From Penicillus capitatus (taxonomy: Eukaryota; Chlorophyta): DNA of 64,000 nucleotides. Every line of letters begins with the position of its first letter. Within the stretch, counting starts at the first letter, position 1. The notes under the pieces were generated by a model that saw nothing but the letters and a program-made list of their open reading frames with translations, was not told the DNA's origin and did no database searches. Shown here piece after piece: positions 55,787 to 64,000 of the stretch. The position numbers and the translations under genes are program-made. The stretch spans positions 1,488,001 to 1,552,000 of the forward strand of contig OZ287700.1 in the NCBI GenBank assembly GCA_965649825.1, given 5' to 3'.

Positions 55787-58741
55787 TTACAACTGCTTGT
55801 GCATCTCTGCTGCGAGAAGTGCATCAGGATCGTAGCCGAGTTCAAAGAGTTTAGCAGAAAGGACTTGAACTTTGGTATGTTCAATGCCCAAACAAACCAA
55901 CATCTCGTTCTTTGTCTCGCTATCCACTGACGCCTCCAATTGTCCCTCGAGATCCGAAATCTGTAAAGAATGGACTGAGGAGAAGACGATTATTCTTTTC
56001 TCGTGCCTGGAGACGGAGTTGTTGAATGAGGGATTCCTGTTGGGTGAGTCCTTCTTGGAGTGGGCCTTCCTGCGGCCGTTGCTGCTTAAAGGATGAAAGC
56101 TCTTCCGTCACTTGCTGAAGCCTTGTCTTCGTAGCATCCAACTCGATCTGCAGTTTCTGCACCGTCGTGTCTTCCTCTGCTCCTGCCTGTTTTTCCGAAC
56201 CGGCTATTCCCTGCTGGACAACGGGCGCTGCTGGCTGAAGTGCCTCCCCGGCTGTACGGCTTTGGCTGGGTTGCAGGTAAGAGTGCAGAACGGCCGACAT
56301 GTGGGCGAGCTTCCGATGCAGATCCACGTGTGCTGGGCCTTTGGTCTTGTCATGGGCTGCCTTCAAGAAAAGGATGAAATTGTCCACGCCCACGGATCCC
56401 ATCACCACGTTCTTCAGATACTCACGCATCGCCTGAGAATCTAACAAAGAAACGCACTGCAGCACTTCTCACCCAACGCTATGCTTGCTTCACTTGCATA
56501 ACTGGGACACTCAATGACAGTCGTGAGACATGTGACAAATATGAGCGAAACGAAATGGATCCCCGAGAGTCTCCAGCTCGGTGTGTCGATGGTATCCTCT
56601 ACCGTCTTCTGAAGATGTGTGACCAAGAGGGACACGCAGGATTCGATCTGCAGAAGTGCTTCCACGGCAGCAGGACATCCCTCCAGCGTATTCATGACGC
56701 ACAGGCTCAAAGCATCGCAGATTCCAGGATTGGAACCAAAGCGGACACTCTCCGAGAGCAGATCCATCAGCCTAACCAAATCTGTCACTCAGCGTCGATC
56801 CCCGAACAGCCATTTGTACCAGAAAAGCACTCGACCCGATTTTTGTCCATGGGGCAGAGTCACCTGCTGGGTGACGCAAGCCGTTTGCAGGACGTGGTTG
56901 TCGCGAAGGATGCAGGATAGGATCTGAAAGGCAGACGACACCGTGCACTTGGCCGCCAATAGAACCGTTCATCACTTGTGCGGCACGTCTGCCCGATTCT
57001 GATCCTTCGCGGCATGTGTCCAGTGCATTCAGCAGCTCAGTCAGAAAAGCATGATCCGTGGGTTGGCGTCCCTCGAAGGAGATCTGAGAAGAGAAGGTAC
57101 GCTCCTGCGCCTCTCGGTTGGAATCGTAGAAGCTTTGGAGCACGCCGTACGCTGCTAGAGACTCTTGCCGCTCATGAGCAACGAGGGCCATCCTTAGCAG
57201 CGCCTATCCAACACAGCTGCTCGCGAAGACGCACGCAGACGGAATGGAATCTCTCGCTGACCAAGAGTGCTTCGACGGGTTGACCGTCGAGGAAAACTCT
57301 GAGCTTGACAAGGAGCTTCTTGGCATCGGGGACGAATCGAACAACACGGCTCATGCATCGCAAGGACATGACGCGCACTTCCACATCTCTCACGCCTACG
57401 ACATCCCACAGCCACTGAAGCAGAGAGACACACTTCGACTCGCCTCCTTGGTTGAGGCACAGTTGCGAGAGAACAGGAAGACAGTCGGATTGATTCATCC
57501 ATTGGCAGTTTGCTATGTGAGCCTCCTGCATGTCGGTCTCATTCTCATGAACCTGAGGCGGAATGAGGGGACGCCGGTAGAGAACAGGCAGAAACCAGTA
57601 TCTCGGCGAGCTTCAGTGCCATTCTGAGATGATCGATGCGTTGCTGGGTCACGTTCTGGTTCGCGCTCTTCAGCGATTCGACGCCCGAAGAGCTGACATT
57701 CACAAGTTCCAGGAATCTCAACAGGGGCTCCACCATGCCTTCTTCCCTGTGGGAAGTCGTCTCGTGGGAGGCTTGTCGACAGACGAACCTGAAAATCTGG
57801 TGCGTCGTTTCGTTGTCTCGGAGAACTTGCGCCATCAGCTCCAGACAATCCCGAACAACGATGCTGCCCTCTGGGCCGCCTTCTCCCTTCACGATGTCAA
57901 AGAGCTTCGCAAAGATTCCGCCTCTGGCGGCAGATCCTTGCAGAGAAGGATGATTGGCGGTCAGTTGAATCAGAATCAGCAGAACTTCGTTTCTTATCGC
58001 CTCGCGTTCAGATAGCAAACTTAGTAGACCCTTCAATCCGTCCTCTCGTCTGTGCACCACTTCCTGGACCGTGTCTGTCCCAAGAAGCATCCCGCGAATT
58101 GGCGGGCTTCACTTGGAGCTTATAGAGGCCGGTTTTCAAGCAGCAGTTCAGGATCTGGACGGCGTGGTAGTAGACATAGAAATCGTGCACGCCGGTTGGT
58201 TCCGGATCCAACAGGGAAAGCACAATGGTCAGATGGTCGAGCGACTGAACGAACAATTCGCAGTTTGCAGAAGGCGTCGCAGTTGTCTGTCTTCACACAC
58301 AGACTCCTTGTTGTGCCTGCCGTGCAGTGAGTGACAGTGATTGCCTTCGTGTCTTCTTCCGCAAGTGCGATCGCCAGCAGCTCAAGTGTCATCTGAATGA
58401 GCTCGAGGTCTTCTCTTTCGGCCAAAATCTCGACCACTAGAGAGATGCCGCCCAAAGATCCGAAATCTGCCTTGACCTGATGGACAGGATTCGATCGAGA
58501 ACGAGCAGGAATGGACACAATGAGACTTCTGAATGGCTCTGCAGAAGTTCTTTGATGTCGTTCAGCGCCATCCGCTTCTCCTCGAGAGAAGACGTCTCTT
58601 TCACCCGGTGCATCAGCTGCTCGAGAACGGAGGCATTCTCTCCAGCTCCCAAAGTTGCAGCACCTGGCAGAACAGATGCTGCTGTTCTCTATCGACGCCT
58701 GCAGACGCCGGACCTTTTGCTAACTTGTTGAAGACCTGCAT
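55787..58741 (-). CDS. USO1: Vesicle tethering factor p115/USO1, about ten exons
   Basis: Start 58741 (MQVFNKLAKG), stop 55787. Supported minus-strand introns: 58664-58713, 58477-58526, 58287-58335, 58064-58112, 57747-57788 and 55975-56014. p115 tethers COPI/COPII vesicles at ER-Golgi membranes through an N-terminal armadillo head and a coiled-coil tail. The head carries 'EVVHRREDGLKGLLSLLSEREAIRNEVLLILIQLT' and 'GSIVVRDCLELMAQVLRDN', which match the family closely. Further ARM-like helices run to about 56470, then a Gln/Glu coiled coil (KLQIELDATKTRLQQVTEELSSF). The end 'DSETKNEMLVCLGIEHTKVQVLSAKLFELG' parallels the family's acidic C-terminal LLVLLADQD..KLKELG motif. The coiled coil is shorter than in animals. 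Exon borders at 56.5-57.6 kb are approximate. Confidence 0.87.
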
Positions 58742-59131
58742 GGAGAACCGTCCAGAGCAATCGTCAGATACGGCAGTCTGCGTCGCATCCGTTGCACACG
58801 ATACGGACACCGTAGACACGAATAGACATCTTTCGCGGAGACGCGATCGGAACGAAGGCCGCTGAAGACTCCAGAAAGCAGAGCCGATGGCGATGTCAAA
58901 CCAACTCAGTTCATGGCGTTTACACTCCTTCGTGGATCTCGAAGTCGTGCAAAGCAAACAGTCGGCGAGAAATGCGCCGCTCCGAGTTCGACTGAATTCG
59001 CAGATGCTCAACACGTTCAACGTACGAGTCCAGATCCAGGCTGAAGGACGAGGATTCTGAAACACTTGCAAAAGAGAGACGATCAAGAAGAGAGAGAGAT
59101 TGAAACGCCGCGAGTGACGCGTCATTCGAGC

Positions 59132-60490
59132 TCAAATTTTGTGCAGCTTGGTCACGATGCCAATTCGCACACGCTGATCGAGGGCACCGCAAACGAAGAG
59201 TCCTTCTCGGTCAGGACTCCAGTCGAAGCAGCTGATCGGTTGAGAGGAGAGGTTGCAGTGACTCAGGTTCTCTGCGGTACCGACCACACCCTTGAGCTTT
59301 CCGTCTTCCGCCTCGAGTCAAAGCCGCACTTGATGGATCAATGAGACGTCCCGTCGAGATCTCTTACCTTTCGCGTCCGTTTCGGCGGGTACCGGTATTT
59401 GTACAGAGCCACGGTGCCGTCTCCGTGTGTGACCATCCAGATCTCGCGGTTTTGGGGTAGATGTTGAGCGGACCAGCACGTGCTCTTGAAATCCGTAGTC
59501 ACTGTTAACCGGGCCAATCCCTGAAAGAGAAGTGGCCAAAACGACGAGGGATGCATCGGCGACCTCCTGCGGGTGCTGTGTTCTGGCATCGAAGACATGC
59601 AACTGAGATTCGAGACAAGCAACGGCGAATTTGTTCATCCGAATGTCCGGTCGATCGAACTGCACGCCGCAAACGGCGTTTGGCACGTGCGTCTCCCAGC
59701 GCACCTGTGAAAACACAAGCTCTTTGTCCTGTGGACGTCCGAGGCATGCCTGATTCATTCTCAGGTCGAATAGTTTAACGTCTCCGTTGTCGTAGCCTGC
59801 TAGCAGACAACGTTCTTCGTCGTTGAAAGAGTTTCCAAATGCCACTGTCCAGCACTCCCTCCAAGACAGTGTTCGAGAGAAGGTGTTTGTGCGCGCTGGA
59901 AGTGCCTTTTGGCGGATCCGGCGATCGGCTCGAAGGAGGCGACTGGGGAATGCAATTGACGCACGTCGAAGACATGCACACAGCCATCGCGACCGCACGT
60001 TGCGACTTCGGGAGGTCCGTGTCCGTCGCATTTGCCGCCACACCCGTCTATGGCGTTGATGGAGCTGGAATGCGCGCGCACGTTCGAGACGGCGTCCTTG
60101 GCGGCGTCGAGATCCCACAAGCTGAGTGTGCCATCGAAGCCGCCCGTGGCCATCCACCGGTTCGCGAGCGAAGAGGCCCCAAACGTGCCGCACCTTAGAG
60201 CGATCGGTTTCTGGTATTCTGCAAGTCGCTTCACGTCGGCGCCGTCAAGTTCGAAGACCTAGACTTCCAGTTTTGACAAGGGCGTTTGCGGTTAGTGACC
60301 TGGATGGATCCTGTTCCTTTCGGATATGAGCCCAGAACGACGAAACGCGCGCTGCAAGGGATCCATCTGCAGAGTGCCGATGCATTTGCTGTCGCGGTCA
60401 GTCTTCAGATTACTTGCAGTCGTAGATGGTGATGTTCAGCGATTTCGAAAGGTGTTCGAGTATCTGCGGTCTGTTGACGCTGTCGACCAT
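59132..60490 (-). CDS. WDR92: WD-repeat protein WDR92/DNAAF10 (Monad), seven exons
   Basis: Minus-strand exons: 60490-60414, 60366-60300, 60258-59906, 59858-59750, 59704-59564, 59520-59368 and 59311-59132, 359 residues, nearly the human length. Collinear marks with the animal protein: 'PQILEHLSKSLNITIYDCKW', 'GSYPKGTGSIQVFEL', 'PIALRCGTFGASS' and 'INAIDGCGGK'. They continue with 'PEVATCGRDGCVHVFDVRQ', 'ECWTVAFGNSFNDEERC', 'AGYDNGDVKLFDLR', 'HLPQNREIW' and 'SSQPISCFDWSPDREGLFVCGALDQRVRI'. With R2TP/prefoldin-like partners it assembles axonemal dynein before import, so the organism should build motile cilia. Introns 59859-59905 and 59705-59749 both begin with GC. Confidence 0.96.
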
Positions 60491-61020
60491 ACTCGATCCG
60501 CAAGACGACGACCGGACAGTGCCGAAAGGCGAAAAGAGTCCTACGAGGCTGGAAGACAGGTCAACGGGTCGTCTAGCGAGGGCGACGTTTCGTCAACGCC
60601 GGCTCTTTCTTCTTCCTCGCCTTTTGGAACGAAGCACGCTCAGCAAAGCCCTTTGACCGTGATCGCGGCCTTTTGCTTCGGCGTGACATTTGCCTATCCT
60701 ATTGATTGTACGCGAACTGACGCCGGCCTTGTGACGACATGCGAGGTACAAGTCGTAACACGCATTCATACTGCTCGGAATTCTCAAGAGGATTCTTTCT
60801 CCAGCGATGACGACCACGTCCTCGAAGACGGAGGTTTTGTGCCGGCTATTTTTCGCGATCCATGTGTCTGCTCTTCTTGACAAGAGGCATGCGACTGTCG
60901 TTTGTTGTGGCCGACAACCGACGTTTAATTGATCGCGATTGTCAATTGTGCAATCAGAGCGTTTAGCTGTGCATGCGCGTCAATCGCCGTACCGCGATCG
61001 CTGCCACCACGCGAAGCGCA
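60491..61020. other. Divergent intergenic region, no gene recognised
   Basis: 530 bp between the WDR92 start (minus) and the Lon start (plus), presumably holding both promoters. A plus-strand open frame here has no recognisable domain. Confidence 0.4.
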
Positions 61021-64000
61021 ATGATGGAGCGCTATTGTTTGTTGCCACTGCACGACGATATTCTGCTGCCCTTTGCCGTGCTCACGGTCCAGCTGGACCT
61101 CGATCAGAGGCACAGGTGGTGCACATCCTTCCGCCTTCCAACCATCATCATGTCTTCTCTCGCGGATCCTCAGCAAGGCACTGCTCTCTCACTTGAGTCA
61201 AGAGAATCAGGAAGACGTATTTGTCGCCGTGTTTCCAGTCAAGACCGACAATACGGACACGGTTACCTGCCCTTTGCCTGTCTTTAAATTCACCCTTTCC
61301 ATCCTTTGCAGAGATCTCTGCCATACCTGGGGAGCATCGGCGTGCTGGGACAAGTCCTGCAGATTTCAAGATTGCCTGGAGTTCGTGAAAGAGAACGCTC
61401 GTTCTGTTGAAATGACGTTCTGGTCGCAGATGCGGAAAGCCACGTTGCTGTTGGAAGGCAAATCGCGGGTCGCTCTGCAACAAGTCTATGAAGAGGACCG
61501 TATCCTGAAAGCTGAAATACGAACAATCTCTCACGAGAACAAAGCTCCGAAGGACAGCTTAAAACAAGAACTCATCTTAAAGTGTGTCATTCTGAGCACG
61601 CACGGCCCATTGCTCGAGACGGCTTCAATGACAAAGGACGCGGAAGTTGATGGAGCTGATGTCCATGAGAGGGAGAGAGGGGGTGGCCAACAAGATGCTG
61701 GAGACGATAGAACAGATGACGGCTAATGATGCAGCCGATGCGATAGGCTCTGTATTGGCCACAAGTTTCCAGGCATGCCCTTTCAAACAGCACTCCAGAT
61801 TCTCGATGCCCGTGTTCTCGGCAGGAGAAGGAATCTCTGCTGAACGAGATGGACGTCTCGAATCGCGTGGAGATGGTCTTGAAGATGGTGGAGAAGTCCA
61901 TCGAACTGGTGGAGAAGGCACTATCCGTCCGGAAACAACCAAGAAAGGCACCATCCGATGTACTGTCCAATGGAAATAGCAATGTGTGCATCTAGCCTGT
62001 GTCTTCTCTCGAGCTCCAGTCCGCTGATGACATCTCCGAACTGCTGGAGAGGATTGTGAAGAAGAATCCTCCAAAGGAGGTCTGTCGATTGTGGAATACC
62101 GCGTGAACTACAGCCGCATTATTGAGGATATGGATTTAGGTTTTGGACGTTGCCCAGAAGGAGGCGAAGAAACTCCAGAGGACAAGCGAAGTGCATCCAG
62201 CGTACGGTATGTCTCGGACGTATCTGGAGACGTTGGCGTCCGTTCCTTTCAACCAGTGGACACCAGAGGCCCAAGAGAACGTGGAACGGGCACGAACAGA
62301 GCTCGATGCTGGACACTCTGGACTGCAGAACGCCAAACGAAGAATCTTGGAATATGTTGCCGTGCAGAAAATCAGTCGAGGAACTGTCCGAGGTCCCATC
62401 CTCTGCTTCGTTGGCCCTCCAGGAGTCGGTGACATATCCACCATCCAACATGTCTGTCACCTGAACCCCTCTCCTTTCAGGCAAGACCTCGTTGGCACAA
62501 GGAATGGCGAAGGCCCTCGGGCGGAAGTACGTTCGAGTGAGTCTGGGCGGCGTCCGCGACGAAGCGGAGATCCGTGGACATCGGCGCACCTACATTGGAG
62601 CCATGCCGGGGCGCATTATATCGGTTCACGACTCCTGTGTGCACAGCCGAAGCTCAACGGTGGCTATTCTAGGGCCTGTGCCAGATTGGAGTTGCCGATT
62701 GTGTGATGCTACTGGATGAGTTGGACAAGATGGGACACGATCTTCGTGGCAATCCCGCCGCCGCATTGCTCGAAGTGCTGGATCCAGAGCAGAACCATGC
62801 CTTCATCGACACCTATTTGGGTACGCACTTGCGCAGATGTATGTTTGCGGAGACTGTCCGATCAATCAGGTGTCCCTGTGGACCTGTCTCGTGTGGTTTT
62901 TCTGGCGACGGCTAACAAGCTGAACGAACTCCCTGCCGCTCTCTTGGATCGTTTAGAGGTCATACGGTTGAGTGGCTACACCCTTCACGAAAAAATCGAC
63001 ATCGCAGAGAAGCATCTCATTCCAAAAGTTCCATCGACGAACAAGAAACGCGCATTCGACTGCTCTGCGTAGGTCACCCGGGAAAACGGACTGAAGCCAC
63101 TCGTGGAGGCAGGGAAGCTAGAGTTTCCAGCGAGCGGATTGGCATACATCATCAAGAACCACACCATGTCTGCTGACCGAGCACTGCCGCCGATGAGTTG
63201 CTAACTTGGGCAGTGTAGGGAAGTCGGCGTCCGAGGACTGGAACGGTGTCTCTCTTCCATCTGTCGATACTGTGCGACCGCCGTCGTTCAGAAGATGGAA
63301 AGGGCGCTCCCATCGAGCAGTTCTGTCTCAACGCTTCCGCCGTCGTCAAGATCAACGAGTGGAGTGAGTGACTCGGACGTTTCCGCAATTCAACTTCGTT
63401 GCTGTGTTACATACAGATTTCAGCGTTCGGAAAGGAGACGAACATCCAGTGGAACTTTTCTCCCGTTATGCATTTCAGCTCGATGTTTGCCACTGAAGCT
63501 ACGAGAGGGGCAAACCACGATTCTACAGCTGATCGTGAACCAAAAGAGAGAAAAAATGAGATCTCAATGACAAATGCTGTGATATGCGCCGTCGACAGAA
63601 TCATTGTTAACGAACGGCTCATCGATACAGTCCTTGGACATCCAAAGCATCAGATTCACTCCCCGGAAGACCACCTCCAGGGAGCAGGTTTGTGGTGTTC
63701 ATTATTCGCATTTGATGGACAAGTGAGCAACCAGGTGTCGCCGCCGGACTGGTCTGGACTCCGGTCGGCGGTTCCGTTCAGTACATCGAATGCTGCACGA
63801 CGCGAAAACACGATACCGAACACCAAGGGAGGTTGACACTTACTGGACAACTAGGAGAAGTGCTTGAGGAATCTGCCCAGATCGCGATGTCATGGATAAA
63901 GTCCCATGCCACCGAACTGAAGTTCCCAGAGGTAAACGCGTTTCAGAACTGCGACGTCCACATCCACCTTCCATCAGGCGGCGTTCAGAAAGACGGACCA
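61021..64000 (+). CDS. LONP2: Peroxisomal-type Lon protease (LONP2-like), partial at window end
   Basis: Exons: 61021-61115, 61174-61261, 61312-61380, 61430-61581, 61637-61772, 61825-61983, 62020-62079, 62140-62428, 62481-62623, 62673-62820, 62870-63027, 63073-63167, 63219-63363, 63417-63687 and 63735 onward, 758 residues so far with all phases closed. The N-domain starts [15 protein letters not shown]. The AAA domain has Walker A GPPGVGKTS (split by an intron), '[19 protein letters not shown]', Walker [10 protein letters not shown], '[11 protein letters not shown]' and sensor-1 TAN. The protease domain reads '[10 protein letters not shown]', '[18 protein letters not shown]' and '[16 protein letters not shown]'. 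The window ends just before the catalytic Ser. A long insert before '[10 protein letters not shown]' and the short N-terminus without presequence fit LONP2 rather than mitochondrial LONP1. Any C-terminal PTS1 is outside. Confidence 0.93.

Noticed and set aside
58287-58350. A seventh GC-AG intron in p115 (AAG|GCAATC)
   Set aside because: A GT donor 9 bp further in (58335) keeps the same phase, so the canonical site is preferred.
63219-63690. Apparent frameshift in the Lon gene
   Set aside because: A 53-bp intron at 63364-63416 restores frame through to '[10 protein letters not shown]', so the gene is intact and the insert matches the LONP2 layout.
1-64000. CRISPR arrays, bacterial operons, tRNA or rRNA genes
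   Set aside because: The intron-rich eukaryotic gene structure excludes the prokaryotic systems, no repeat-spacer pattern was seen, and I recognised no tRNA or rRNA sequence by eye. A tRNAscan run would be decisive for tRNAs.

Overview
This is nuclear DNA of a eukaryote with roughly balanced base composition. Nearly every gene is broken by very short spliceosomal introns: most of the roughly 100 I could place are 41-64 bp, and reading phase closes across every exon of the fully modelled genes. The gene set implies an organism with a plastid (DXR of the MEP pathway), mitochondria (uS12m, cpn10-type chaperonin), peroxisomes (LONP2-type Lon), motile cilia (WDR92/DNAAF10) and starch-type glucan (a CBM20 protein). 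Two proteins with degenerate helical repeats and a C-terminal RAP domain, plus an mTERF, point to heavy nuclear control of organelle RNA. RAP expansions are typical of apicomplexans, chromerids, dinoflagellates and perkinsids, so a ciliated, plastid-bearing myzozoan alveolate is my best guess. An alga with a primary plastid is not excluded, because the DXR presequence shows no obvious hydrophobic signal peptide. I did not recognise the species.

Layout: 1-4.0 kb is gene-poor but holds two small secreted cysteine-rich proteins, one with an inhibitor-cystine-knot spacing. 4.5-10.3 kb: RAP protein, membrane alpha/beta hydrolase, splicing factor SYF2. 11.6-13.4 kb: ankyrin-only protein. 14.9-22.0 kb: PSMD5-like chaperone, plastid-type GNAT acetyltransferase, CBM20 protein, glomulin, mitochondrial uS12. 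22.3-29.7 kb: 19-exon PPIP5K/VIP1, then a second RAP protein head-to-head with an mTERF. 29.9-36.1 kb, all minus strand: fatty-acid elongase, OSCA/CSC1 channel, GINS subunit PSF2. 36.3-42.4 kb: membrane-anchored Kelch protein, ALY/REF-like RRM protein, an unidentified gene, DXR. 45.6-49.5 kb: a large receptor with only one intron. 49.5-54 kb: gene-poor, with a decayed non-LTR retrotransposon end and a 48-bp repeat. 54.0-64.0 kb: cpn10, DUF547, p115/USO1, WDR92, and LONP2 cut off by the window edge.

Most genes are unlinked housekeeping functions and not a pathway cluster. The most unusual signals are the cystine-knot precursor, recurrent GC-AG introns that all begin GCA, and RAP and mTERF genes whose start codons lie 26 bp apart on opposite strands.
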